From assembly GCA_049974865.1 (NCBI GenBank), contig JBNGCX010000004.1, positions 1-64,000 of the forward strand: 64,000 nucleotides of DNA, in the 5' to 3' direction. The translations under genes and the position numbers were made by a program. This DNA is from JAGSOU01 sp049974865 (lineage in GTDB: Bacteria > Pseudomonadota > Alphaproteobacteria > Rhodobacterales > Rhodobacteraceae). This document shows positions 55,816 to 63,867 of the stretch, piece by piece (the first letter of the stretch is position 1; every line of letters starts with the position of its first letter). The notes under the pieces are model-generated. The model was not told where the DNA came from and searched no databases. It saw only the letters and a program-made list of their open reading frames with translations.

Positions 55816-56727
55816 ATGTCACAGATCCCCACCCCCGAGTCCCGCCCGCTGGTGGGCGTTTCGTGGATGCTCCTTGCCGGGCTGAGCTTTGTCATCATGA
55901 CGGCGATCGTGAAACATGTGGGCAGCGACCTGCCCGCGGCGCAATCGGCCTTCCTGCGGTTCCTGACCGGGCTGGTGTTCTTCATCCCCATGGCGCGCAG
56001 CCTGACCCGCGTGCGCCTGTCGCGGCTGAGCTGGCGGCTCTTGGCGCTCAGGGGCGTGGTGCACACGCTGGGGGTGATCTGCTGGTTCTACGCCATGGCG
56101 CGCATCCCGGTGGCCGAGGTCACCGCGATGAACTACCTCAACCCGGTCTACGTGACGCTTGGCGCGGCGCTGTTCATGGGCGAGAAGATCTCGGTCCGCC
56201 GGATCTCGGCCATCGGCATGGCGCTGGTGGGCGTGCTGATCATCCTGCGCCCGGGGTTCCGGGAAATCTCGACCGGGCACCTGGCCATGCTGGTGACGGC
56301 GGTGATGCTGGCGGCCTCCTATCTCTGCGCCAAGGTGGCCAGCCGCGAGGCGGGGCCGGGCACGGTGGTGGCGATCCTGTCGGTCTCGGTGACCATCGGG
56401 CTGGCGCCCTTCGCCGCCTTGGTCTGGGTGACGCCCACATGGGGGCAGCTGGCATGGCTGTTCCTGGTGGCGGGGTTTGCCACCGCGGGGCATTACTTCA
56501 TGACCCGGGCCTTCCGCGCCGCGCCGATGGCGGTGATCCAGCCGGTGACCTTCCTGCAACTGGTCTGGGCCACCCTGCTGGGCTGGGTGGTCTTCGGCGA
56601 GGGCGTGGACGGCTGGGTGATCCTGGGCGGCTCGGTGATCCTGGGGTCGGTCAGCTACATCACCTGGCGCGAGACGCGGCTGAAGCGCCGGGCGGTCACC
56701 CCCGCGGCCAACGCCACCAAGCTTTAG
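55816..56727 (+). CDS. EamA/DMT-superfamily transporter
   Basis: 303 residues with ten transmembrane helices in two EamA repeats (LLAGLSFVIMTAIVKHV... and MLVTAVMLAASYLCAKVAS...). The boundary motifs YAMARIPVAEVTAMNYLNPVYVTLGAALFMGEKIS and PMAVIQPVTFLQLVWATLLGWVVFGE are typical of exporters of metabolites. The start is uncertain: 55798 also encodes an in-frame ATG, and neither has a good Shine-Dalgarno. A GC-rich hairpin (56728-56759) follows the stop without a T-run. Confidence 0.9.
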   Translation: MSQIPTPESRPLVGVSWMLLAGLSFVIMTAIVKHVGSDLPAAQSAFLRFLTGLVFFIPMARSLTRVRLSRLSWRLLALRGVVHTLGVICWFYAMARIPVAEVTAMNYLNPVYVTLGAALFMGEKISVRRISAIGMALVGVLIILRPGFREISTGHLAMLVTAVMLAASYLCAKVASREAGPGTVVAILSVSVTIGLAPFAALVWVTPTWGQLAWLFLVAGFATAGHYFMTRAFRAAPMAVIQPVTFLQLVWATLLGWVVFGEGVDGWVILGGSVILGSVSYITWRETRLKRRAVTPAANATKL

Positions 56728-56786
56728 GCCTGCGCCGGTTTTTTCCGCACCGGCGAGGCATTTGATCGGCCGCGGCGGGTTTCCTC

Positions 56787-56800
56787 TTGATCATGGTCAA
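56787..56800. promoter_or_regulatory. FNR/Dnr-type box upstream of the YdcH-like gene
   Basis: TTGAT-CATG-GTCAA, one base from the perfect FNR palindrome TTGAT-N4-ATCAA. The centre lies 66 bp before the ATG of the gene at 56860, allowing a class II-like promoter position near -41. Binding by an FnrL or Dnr-type regulator is inferred from the motif. Confidence 0.62.
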
Positions 56801-56859
56801 GGTGTGGGGCAACAGGCTCGGCTAAGGTTACTCAACAGTTTCAGGAAGGAGACCGCGCA

Positions 56860-57108
56860 ATGACGAACACGCCGCACGAACTGGCCCAGGAATTCCCCGA
56901 TCAGGTCGAGGCCATCCACGAGTTGAAGGCCAAGAACGCGCATTTCGCCAAGCTGGTCGAGGAATACCACGAGGTGAACCGCGCCGTGCACCGCGCGGAG
57001 ACCAACGTGGAGCCCACCGACGAGCTGCACGAAGGCGAACTGCGCAAGCAGCGCTTGGCGCTCAAGGACGAGATCGCCCGCATGCTGGCCGCGCCGGCCG
57101 AGGGCTGA
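56860..57108 (+). CDS. YdcH-like DUF465 protein
   Basis: 82 residues, entirely helical: a DUF465 hairpin of two long amphipathic helices (IHELKAKNAHFAKLVEEYHEVNRAVHRAE and LHEGELRKQRLALKDEIARML). AAGGAG precedes the ATG. Function unknown in any species. An FNR-like box upstream suggests expression at low oxygen or under NO. Confidence 0.88.
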   Translation: MTNTPHELAQEFPDQVEAIHELKAKNAHFAKLVEEYHEVNRAVHRAETNVEPTDELHEGELRKQRLALKDEIARMLAAPAEG

Positions 57109-57116
57109 GCGCTCTC

Positions 57117-57590
57117 TCAGGCCCCGGCCTCGTCCCCCTCGGGCGCGGCCGGGCCTTCGACCTGTTCCTGGAAACGCTCGAAGAACTGGTCCGCCATCTT
57201 GCGGGCAAAGCCGTCGATCAGGCGCGAGCCGAGTTGCGCCAGCTTGCCCCCCACCTTCGCCTCGACATCATAGGTCAGCTCGGTGCCGCCCTCGGTATCG
57301 GCCAGCCGCACCTTGGCCTCGCCCTTGGCAAAGCCCGCAACGCCGCCCTTGCCCTCGCCGGCGATGGTGTAGCTTTCGCCAGGCACCACGTCGGACAGGG
57401 TGACGCCGCCCTTGAAGGTGGCCTTCACCGGGCCGACCTTCTGCTTCACCACCGCCTCAAAGCCCTCTTCGGGGCTGCCGGTCAGCTCCTGGCAGCCCGG
57501 GATGCAGGCCCTGAGCGTTTCGGCGTCGTTGAGCTTTTCCCAGACCGTCGCGCGGTCGGCCGCGATCACGCGGCTGCCATTGAGTTCCAT
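57117..57590 (-). CDS. CoxG-family SRPBCC protein (carbon monoxide dehydrogenase subunit G-like)
   Basis: 157 residues, a START/SRPBCC fold: MELNGSRVIAADRATVWEKLNDAETLRACIPGCQEL...GYTIAGEGKGGVAGFAKGEAKVRL. CoxG anchors or matures molybdenum-containing CO dehydrogenase in Oligotropha, but CoxG homologues without cox genes are common and probably bind hydrophobic ligands. No coxMSL genes are in the window. The acidic tail EGPAAPEGDEAGA is disordered. Confidence 0.88.
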   Translation of the reverse strand: MELNGSRVIAADRATVWEKLNDAETLRACIPGCQELTGSPEEGFEAVVKQKVGPVKATFKGGVTLSDVVPGESYTIAGEGKGGVAGFAKGEAKVRLADTEGGTELTYDVEAKVGGKLAQLGSRLIDGFARKMADQFFERFQEQVEGPAAPEGDEAGA

Positions 57591-57643
57591 GTCCTGTCTC
57601 CCTGTTTGCCCAAGACCTACGTCGCGCGGCGCCGTCGGTAAAG

Positions 57644-59047
57644 CTATTCCGCGATCTCGTAGGGCAGCACGCCGCGATGGTCGGGGTCGACGCGCAGGCG
57701 GCGTTCCAGCGGCGGGACCGAGCGCTGGTGGCAGTTCTTTCGCTCGCAGATGCGGCAGGAGATGCCGATCGGCTCGAAGCTGGCGGCGCGGGTCAGGTCC
57801 AGCCCGTCAGCATAGACCAGTTCCTCGGCATGTTGCACCTCGCAGCCCAGCCCGATGGCGAAGCGCCGGTCGGGCACGCCCCAGGCGCCGCCGGGCTTGC
57901 TGACGTCGCGCGCCAGGCACAGGTAGCGCACGCCGTCCGGCGTCTCGGCCAGTTGCCGCAGGAAGCGGCCGGGCGTCTCGAAGGCGCGGTGCATGTTCCA
58001 CAGCGGGCAGGCGCCGCCGAAGCGGGCGAATTGCAGCCGCGTGGCCGAGTGGCGCTTGGTGATGGTGCCGGCCTGGTCGACCCGGACGAAGAAGAAGGGG
58101 ATGCCCTTGGCGCCGGGGCGCTGCAGGGTGGACAGGCGGTGCGCCACCTGCTCGATCGAGGCGCCGAAGGCGTCCGCGAGGCGTTCGAGGTCGTGCCGCA
58201 TCTCCTGCGCGGCCTGCAGGAAGGCGCGGTAGGGCAGAAGGGCGGCCCCCGCGAAATAGTTGGCCAGCCCGATCCGGGCGATGGCGCGGGCCTCGTCGCT
58301 CTGGAACCGGGCGAGGTCGAGCATGGCGTCCAGAAGCTGCCCCTGGGTCAGCAGCGCCACCTGGTGCAAGAGCTGGAAGCGCTGCGTCGGGGCCGAGGCA
58401 TGCGCCGAGAGGGTCAGGACGCGGCTCTCGGCGTCGTAGTCGCGCAGCTCGGAATCGGGGCGGAACGCCACGGTGATGCCCTCGGCCGCCAGCGCGGCCT
58501 TGGCGGCCTCCATCGGGTCGGCGCGGTGGCCGTTCGGGCAGGCGAAATGCTCGGCCGCGCGGTCCACCGCGTCGATGTAGTTGTCGCAATAGTGAAAGAA
58601 GTCGCGCACCTCTTCCCAGGGCGAGGGGGCGACGCGGGCATCCTCGCGCCCCAGCGCCTCGTCGAGCGAGGCGAGGCGCTCGTGGGTCTGGCGATAGGCC
58701 CGGTGCAGGTTGAGAAAGGCACGCGCCAGCGCCGGCGCGTTGGAGGCGGCAAGCCGCAAATCGGCCACCGGCGGCGCGTCCTCGGCGAAGACCGGGTCGG
58801 CCAGCGCCTCGCGCATGTCCGAGACCAGCCGCTCGGTGTCGCCGGTGGACAGCTCGGTCACGTCGAAGCCGAACTCGTTGGCCAGCGCCAGCACCACGCC
58901 GGTCGAGACCGGGCGGTTGTTGTTCTCCATCTGGTTCAGATAGGGCAGCGAGACGCCCAGCTTGGCGGCGAAGGCCTTTTGCGTCAGGCCCAGCCGCTTG
59001 CGCATCTCGCGCAGCTTGACGCCGGCATAGAGTTTCTGGGTGGCCAT
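57644..59047 (-). CDS. pccR: Short-chain fatty acyl-CoA regulator, PccR type
   Basis: 467 residues. An N-terminal HTH (LREMRKRLGLTQKAFAAKLGVSLPYLNQMENNNRPVS) is followed by an IrrE/ImmA-like domain whose H-E-x-x-H is degenerate (RFQLLHQVALLTQ), and a C-terminal ScfR domain with a Cys-rich block (GISCRICERKNCHQR) that could bind metal. In Rhodobacter sphaeroides PccR senses propionyl-CoA-derived signals and activates the pcc genes. TTTGCAAA sits 40 bp before its start, implying autoregulation, and pccB is 2.5 kb away. Confidence 0.92.
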   Translation of the reverse strand: MATQKLYAGVKLREMRKRLGLTQKAFAAKLGVSLPYLNQMENNNRPVSTGVVLALANEFGFDVTELSTGDTERLVSDMREALADPVFAEDAPPVADLRLAASNAPALARAFLNLHRAYRQTHERLASLDEALGREDARVAPSPWEEVRDFFHYCDNYIDAVDRAAEHFACPNGHRADPMEAAKAALAAEGITVAFRPDSELRDYDAESRVLTLSAHASAPTQRFQLLHQVALLTQGQLLDAMLDLARFQSDEARAIARIGLANYFAGAALLPYRAFLQAAQEMRHDLERLADAFGASIEQVAHRLSTLQRPGAKGIPFFFVRVDQAGTITKRHSATRLQFARFGGACPLWNMHRAFETPGRFLRQLAETPDGVRYLCLARDVSKPGGAWGVPDRRFAIGLGCEVQHAEELVYADGLDLTRAASFEPIGISCRICERKNCHQRSVPPLERRLRVDPDHRGVLPYEIAE

Positions 59048-59056
59048 GGTGATGCC

Positions 59057-59094
59057 TTTGCAGATTTGCTCAGGCCATGGGTAGCCTTTGCAAA
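59057..59094. promoter_or_regulatory. TTTGCAAA-type operator upstream of pccR
   Basis: A perfect TTTGCAAA palindrome at 59087-59094 and TTTGCAG-ATTTGC at 59057-59069, immediately before the pccR start at 59047. The second element overlaps the likely ribosome-binding site, as in an autorepressor. The motif matches that described for PccR in R. sphaeroides. Confidence 0.6.
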
Positions 59095-59109
59095 GCCTGC
59101 GCGCAAGGT

Positions 59110-60363
59110 TCAGGCGCCGGGATGGGCCTCGGGCTCTTCTATCTCGCCCAGGTCGCCGGCGATGCGGTTGACGTGGAACACGTAGCCGGTGGCGACGATC
59201 GACGAGACCGAGCTGGCCAGCATGATCGCCAGCAGCGGATAGACGCCGGAGCCCGGCACCAGCAGCGCGCCGGCCAGCGCCGACAGGCCCGCGCCGCCGC
59301 CGATCATGATCGTGCCGCCCAGCCCGCTGGCGGTGCCGGCGAGATGCGGGCGCACCGACAGCATGCCCGCGGTGGCGTTGGGCAGGACCATGCCGTTGCC
59401 CAGGCCCACCGCGATCATCAGCCCGAAGAAGGCCAGCGGATGGGTGGCGCCCATCAGGAACAGCAGCAGCGAGACCACCAGCCCGGAGGTCACCGCCAGG
59501 CTGCCCAGCAGCATCATCCAGTTGATCCCGATCCGCACCGAATACCGCCCGGACAGATAGTTGCCGCCCATGTAGCCGAGCGCCGCGATGCCGAAATAGA
59601 GCCCCAGGATCGCGGGGCTGAGGCCGAACACCTCGGAGCCCACGAAGGGCGCGCCGCCGAGATAGGCGAAGAAGACGCCCGAGGAGAAGGCCGCGCTCAG
59701 CGCATAGCCCCAGAACCGGCGCGAGCCGAACAACTCGGGGTATTCGCGAAACTGTGCCAGCAGACTGATCTGGCTGGGCCGGGCGGTCTCGCCCAGGTCG
59801 GCCCAGGTCAGCGCCAGCACCAGCGCGCCGACCACCAACAGCATGGCGAAATTGGCCTGCCAGCCAAAGGCCTCGTCCAGGAAGCCGCCGATCGTGGGGC
59901 CGACCATCGGCACCAGCGCCATGCCCATGGTGACATAGCCGATCATCGAGGCGGCCTCGTCCTGCGGGACCATGTCGCGCACCACCGCGCGGGACAGGAC
60001 CATGCCGGTCACGATCGCCGCCTGCGCCATGCGGAAGGCGAGGAAGAGTTCGACCGTGGGGGCCAGCAGGCAGCCCAGCGTCATCAGCAGGAAGGCGGCG
60101 ATGCCCCACAGGATGACGGGGCGGCGGCCGTAGCGGTCGGAAATCGGCCCGATCACGATTTGCAGCACCGCGTTCATCGCCAGGTAGAGCGCGACCGAAA
60201 GCTGCATCAGCCGGTAATCGGTCTGGAAATACGCCGTCATGTTGGGCAGCGACGGCAGGAAGATGTTCATCGACAGCGCCGAGAGCCCCGCGAGCAGGAC
60301 AAGGGTCAGGAGATGCGGGGGCGTGCGGCGGTCGAGAAATCGCGCCTTGGGCGTGTCGGGCAT
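59110..60363 (-). CDS. Bcr/CflA-family multidrug efflux MFS transporter
   Basis: 417 residues, twelve transmembrane helices. Family motifs are NMTAYFQTDYRLMQLSVALYL, GPISDRYGRRPVIL (MFS loop 2-3 motif A), RMAQAAIVTGMVLSRAVVRDM and GPTIGGFLDEAFGWQANF. It exports drugs or sulfonamide-like compounds using the proton gradient. The 62-bp gap before pccR contains the operator. It may be in one transcript with the upstream gene. Confidence 0.93.
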   Translation of the reverse strand: MPDTPKARFLDRRTPPHLLTLVLLAGLSALSMNIFLPSLPNMTAYFQTDYRLMQLSVALYLAMNAVLQIVIGPISDRYGRRPVILWGIAAFLLMTLGCLLAPTVELFLAFRMAQAAIVTGMVLSRAVVRDMVPQDEAASMIGYVTMGMALVPMVGPTIGGFLDEAFGWQANFAMLLVVGALVLALTWADLGETARPSQISLLAQFREYPELFGSRRFWGYALSAAFSSGVFFAYLGGAPFVGSEVFGLSPAILGLYFGIAALGYMGGNYLSGRYSVRIGINWMMLLGSLAVTSGLVVSLLLFLMGATHPLAFFGLMIAVGLGNGMVLPNATAGMLSVRPHLAGTASGLGGTIMIGGGAGLSALAGALLVPGSGVYPLLAIMLASSVSSIVATGYVFHVNRIAGDLGEIEEPEAHPGA

Positions 60364-60411
60364 GAAACAGATTTATGCCGGGCGTGTGGGCTTGTCCATA
60401 TGGTCAAATCC

Positions 60412-61440
60412 TTACCCGAGGGCAGGCCAGGTGTCGGTCATGCGGTAGCCCTCGGGCCAGGGGTCGGCGGGGTCGCGCAGGATCTGGTGGGTGCCGGTGA
60501 TCCAGGCGCGCCCGGCGATCTCGGGCACGATGGCGGGGCGGCCCGCGACCTGCGTTTGCGCGGTGACGCGGCAGCGGAAGCGGCCGCCGAGCATGGCGGT
60601 GCCGGTATAGGTCTCTCCCACCGCCAGTTCGCCCCGCGCGGCCATCACCGCCATGCGGGCCGAGCAGCCCGTGCCGCAGGGCGAGCGGTCGATCTTGCCC
60701 GGGTCGATCACCACCGCCGAGCGGCCGGTCTTGGTGCCCTCGATCACCTCCGCGTCGCGGGTGAACTGGCAGAAGGAGATATGGCCCCAGGGCTCCTCGG
60801 GATGGGAGAAGCCGATCTGTTCGTTGGTCGCGCGGGTGATCCGGGCGCCGAGGGCGGCGATGTCGCGCGCCTCCTCCGGGACCAGTTCCAGCCCCAGTTC
60901 CTCGGCCCGGATCAGCACGAAACTGTCACCGCCGAAAGCGGTGTCGACGCGGAAGCTGCCCAGCCCCTCGACTTCCAGCGGCGCGTCCAGCCGGTCGGCG
61001 AAGGAGGCGACATTGGTCAGCGCGATCTCCTCGGCCTTGCCGTCGCGGCAGGTAGCGCGGATCTCGACTAGCCCGGCGGCGGCCTCCAGCGTGAAACGCG
61101 TTTCGGGCCCGGTGATGGGCACCTGCCCGGTCTCCAGCAGCACGGTGGCCACGCACATGGTGTTGGAGCCAGACATGGGCGGGGTATGCTCGGGCTCCAT
61201 GGTCAGGAAGCCCGTCGCGGCGCGCGGGTCCTTCGGCGGCACCAGTAGGTTGACATGGGTGAAGACCCCGCCGCGCGGCTCGTTCAGCACGGTGTTGCGC
61301 AGGGTGCCGTCGGCATGCAGCCAGTCGCGCATCTGCCACAGGCTCTCGCCCGGCGGCGGCGCGACCCCGCCGGTGATGACATTGCCCACCTCGCCCTCGG
61401 CATGGGCCGAGACCATGTGAATGCAGAGATTGCTGCGCAT
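60412..61440 (-). CDS. Proline racemase-family enzyme (4-hydroxyproline 2-epimerase-like), Ser/Cys active site
   Basis: 342 residues. Enzymes of this family epimerise or dehydrate proline and hydroxyproline with two active-site residues. The second, C255, is intact in DRSPCGTGCSARM. The first, usually Cys in MCGHxxI, is Ser90 (MSGSNTMC) here. Ser/Cys members are known and include hydroxyproline epimerases, so the family role is likely 4-hydroxyproline or a related imino acid. It faces pccB across 141 bp with TTTGCAA elements. Confidence 0.88.
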   Translation of the reverse strand: MRSNLCIHMVSAHAEGEVGNVITGGVAPPPGESLWQMRDWLHADGTLRNTVLNEPRGGVFTHVNLLVPPKDPRAATGFLTMEPEHTPPMSGSNTMCVATVLLETGQVPITGPETRFTLEAAAGLVEIRATCRDGKAEEIALTNVASFADRLDAPLEVEGLGSFRVDTAFGGDSFVLIRAEELGLELVPEEARDIAALGARITRATNEQIGFSHPEEPWGHISFCQFTRDAEVIEGTKTGRSAVVIDPGKIDRSPCGTGCSARMAVMAARGELAVGETYTGTAMLGGRFRCRVTAQTQVAGRPAIVPEIAGRAWITGTHQILRDPADPWPEGYRMTDTWPALG

Positions 61441-61459
61441 GCGGGCCTCCCGTCCTGCA

Positions 61460-61507
61460 TTTGCAATTATTCAGTTTGCGCCGCGCCGCTTGCCAATAAT
61501 TTGCAAA
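61460..61507. promoter_or_regulatory. TTTGCAAA-type operator between the epimerase and pccB
   Basis: Perfect TTTGCAAA at 61500-61507, plus TTTGCAAT at 61460-61467 and TTTGC at 61475-61479. The perfect site is 75 bp from the pccB ATG, and TTTGCAAT is 20 bp from the epimerase ATG. The motif matches the PccR pattern; pccR is in the same window. Confidence 0.6.
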
Positions 61508-61581
61508 TTTACCGAAATAGGCTTTGTGCGCCGCGCCGCCGCAGGTAGGTTGCCGCAAAACCAATTGGGGGACCAGCGCCG

Positions 61582-63114
61582 ATGAAGGATATCCTGCAAG
61601 AACTCGAATCCCGTCGCGAGGCGGCCCGCCTCGGCGGTGGCCAGCGCCGGATCGACAGCCAGCACAAGAAGGGCAAGCTGACCGCGCGCGAGCGCATCGA
61701 GCTGCTGCTCGACGAGGGCTCGTTCGAGGAATTCGACATGTTCGTCGCCCATCGCTGCACCGATTTCGGCATGGAGGAAGACCGCCCCTATGGCGACGGC
61801 GTGGTCACCGGCTGGGGCACCATCAACGGCCGCATGGTCTACGTGTTCAGCCAGGATTTCACCGTCTTCGGCGGCTCGCTGTCCGAGACCCACGCCCAGA
61901 AGATCTGCAAGATCATGGACATGGCCATGCAGAACGGCGCGCCGGTGATCGGCCTGAACGATTCGGGCGGCGCGCGGATCCAGGAGGGAGTCGCCTCGCT
62001 CGCCGGCTATGCCGAGGTGTTCCAGCGCAACATCATGGCCTCGGGCGTGATCCCGCAGATCAGCGTGATCATGGGGCCCTGCGCGGGCGGCGCGGTCTAT
62101 TCGCCGGCCATGACCGATTTCATCTTCATGGTGCGCGACACCTCCTACATGTTCGTCACCGGCCCTGACGTGGTGAAGACGGTGACCAACGAGCATGTCA
62201 CGGCCGAGGAGCTGGGCGGCGCCTCGACCCACACCAAGAAAAGCTCGGTCGCCGACGCGGCCTTCGACAACGACGTGGAGGCGCTGATCGAGGTGCGGCG
62301 GCTGGTCGACCTGCTGCCGCTGAACAACCGCGAGAAGGCGCCGGTGCGTCCCTTCTTCGACGACCCGGCCCGGGTGGAGGACAGCCTCGACACGCTGATC
62401 CCGGACAACCCGCACCAGCCCTACGACATGAAGGAATTGATCCTGAAGGTCGCGGACGAGGGCGATTTCTACGAGATCCAGGAGGATTTCGCCAAGAACA
62501 TCATCACCGGCTTCGTCCGCATCGAGGGCCAGACCGTGGGCGTGGTGGCCAACCAGCCGCTCGTGCTGGCCGGCTGCCTGGACATCGATTCCAGCCGCAA
62601 GGCGGCGCGTTTCGTGCGCTTCTGCGACGCCTTCGAGATCCCGATCCTGACCTTCGTCGACGTGCCGGGCTTCCTGCCGGGGACCAGCCAGGAATATGGC
62701 GGGGTGATCAAGCACGGGGCCAAGCTGCTCTATGCCTTCGGCGAGGCCACGGTGCCCAAGGTCACCGTCATCACCCGCAAGGCCTATGGCGGGGCCTATG
62801 ACGTGATGAGCTCCAAACACCTGCGGGGCGATTTCAACTACGCCTGGCCCACCGCCCAGATCGCGGTGATGGGCGCCAAGGGGGCGACCGAGATCCTGTA
62901 CCGCTCCGAACTCGGGGACCCCGAGAAGATCGCCAAGCGCACGCAGGACTACGAGGATCGCTTCGCCAATCCCTTCGTGGCCGCCGAGAAGGGCTTCATC
63001 GACGAGGTGATCCAGCCCCGCTCGACCCGCCGCCGGGTGGCCCGCGCCTTCGCCGCGCTGCGCGGCAAGAAGCTGAGCAACCCGTGGAAGAAACACGACA
63101 ACATGCCGTTGTGA
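61582..63114 (+). CDS. pccB: Propionyl-CoA carboxylase beta subunit
   Basis: 510 residues. Carboxyltransferase beta subunit that forms methylmalonyl-CoA from propionyl-CoA and carboxybiotin. Family blocks are intact: GLNDSGGARIQEGVASLAGYAEVFQRN, GPCAGGAVYSPAMTDF, PGFLPGTSQEYGGVIKHGAKLLYAF and AYGGAYDVMSSKHLRGD. The alpha subunit pccA is expected downstream, outside the window. Confidence 0.97.
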   Translation: MKDILQELESRREAARLGGGQRRIDSQHKKGKLTARERIELLLDEGSFEEFDMFVAHRCTDFGMEEDRPYGDGVVTGWGTINGRMVYVFSQDFTVFGGSLSETHAQKICKIMDMAMQNGAPVIGLNDSGGARIQEGVASLAGYAEVFQRNIMASGVIPQISVIMGPCAGGAVYSPAMTDFIFMVRDTSYMFVTGPDVVKTVTNEHVTAEELGGASTHTKKSSVADAAFDNDVEALIEVRRLVDLLPLNNREKAPVRPFFDDPARVEDSLDTLIPDNPHQPYDMKELILKVADEGDFYEIQEDFAKNIITGFVRIEGQTVGVVANQPLVLAGCLDIDSSRKAARFVRFCDAFEIPILTFVDVPGFLPGTSQEYGGVIKHGAKLLYAFGEATVPKVTVITRKAYGGAYDVMSSKHLRGDFNYAWPTAQIAVMGAKGATEILYRSELGDPEKIAKRTQDYEDRFANPFVAAEKGFIDEVIQPRSTRRRVARAFAALRGKKLSNPWKKHDNMPL

Positions 63115-63116
63115 CC

Positions 63117-63473
63117 ATGGCGCGTGCGGGCTGGCATATCCTGCGGGAGGAGGGCGCGCTGACGCTGGCGCGTCGGCTGCCGGCACGGTTCGACGTGGCG
63201 GCCGAGGCGGCGTTCCCGCCCGCGCGCAAGGGCCGTCTGGCCCAGCAGATCCGGCAGGACCTTTGGCGGTGCTTGCAGCACCTGCGCGGGTTCTGCCCCG
63301 TGGTGCGCGTCGAGGAGGACGGCGCGCATCTGAGGGTCCGGGCTGGCGGCGCGGTGCACGCCCGGACCTACCCCAAAGCCCAGGCCGAGGCGCGCATCGC
63401 CGCCCTGCTGGCCGACCCTGGCCGCCGCGCGCGCTGGCTGGCCCATGCAAGAAAGGGAGGAGCAGATGCCTGA
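63117..63473 (+). CDS. Conserved orphan between pccB and pccA
   Basis: 118 residues, Arg-rich, predominantly helical: ILREEGALTLARRLPARFDVAAEAAFPPARKGRLAQQIRQDLWRCLQHLRGFCPVVRVEEDG. No known motif. Two bases after the pccB stop (a GTG at 63111 could also be used, overlapping pccB), and it overlaps the next start by eight bases. The tight linkage to pccB argues for a role in propionyl-CoA carboxylase assembly or regulation, but nothing in the sequence shows it. Confidence 0.75.
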   Translation: MARAGWHILREEGALTLARRLPARFDVAAEAAFPPARKGRLAQQIRQDLWRCLQHLRGFCPVVRVEEDGAHLRVRAGGAVHARTYPKAQAEARIAALLADPGRRARWLAHARKGGADA

Positions 63474-63867
63474 CTTCCACCTGTTCGCCAAGGGCCCGCG
63501 CCCCGTCGCGCCCTTTTCCCACGCGGTGGAGAGCGACGGCTGGGTCATCCTGACCGGCCAGATGCCCACCGATCCCGAGGCCCCCGACGCGCCCCTTCCG
63601 CAGGGCATCGAGGCGCAGACGCGGCGGGTGATGGACAACCTCGCCCTGATCCTGGGCGAGATGGGGCTGGACCTGAGCCACGTTGTGCAGTGCCGCTGCT
63701 ACCTCACCGAATTCGAGCGCGACTATGCGGCGTTCAACGAGACCTACCAGTCCTATTTCCCCGCCGACCGGCGGCCCGCGCGCACCACGGTGGGCGTGAC
63801 CGCCCTGGCCGTGGGGGCGCTGGTGGAAATCGACTGCCTGGCCCGCCGACCGGAGGGCGCGGCATGA
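63466..63867 (+). CDS. RidA/YjgF/Rid family deaminase-like protein
   Basis: 133 residues. Rid proteins hydrolyse reactive enamine/imine intermediates of amino-acid metabolism. The fold is recognisable from GPRPVAPFSHAVESDGWVILTGQMP, the NLALILGEMGLDLSHVVQCRCYLTEF middle and the RRPARTTVGVTALAVGALVEIDCLA end, where the conserved Arg and Glu of the active site fall. I chose the ATG at 63466 with AGGGAGGAG; an in-frame ATG at 63445 lies inside the previous gene. It is likely expressed with pccB. Confidence 0.9.
   Translation: MPDFHLFAKGPRPVAPFSHAVESDGWVILTGQMPTDPEAPDAPLPQGIEAQTRRVMDNLALILGEMGLDLSHVVQCRCYLTEFERDYAAFNETYQSYFPADRRPARTTVGVTALAVGALVEIDCLARRPEGAA

Noticed and set aside
56728..56759. 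Hairpin after the EamA gene as an intrinsic terminator
   Set aside because: The stem (CGCCGGT/ACCGGCG plus GCCT/AGGC) is good, but the T-run lies in the loop rather than after the stem.
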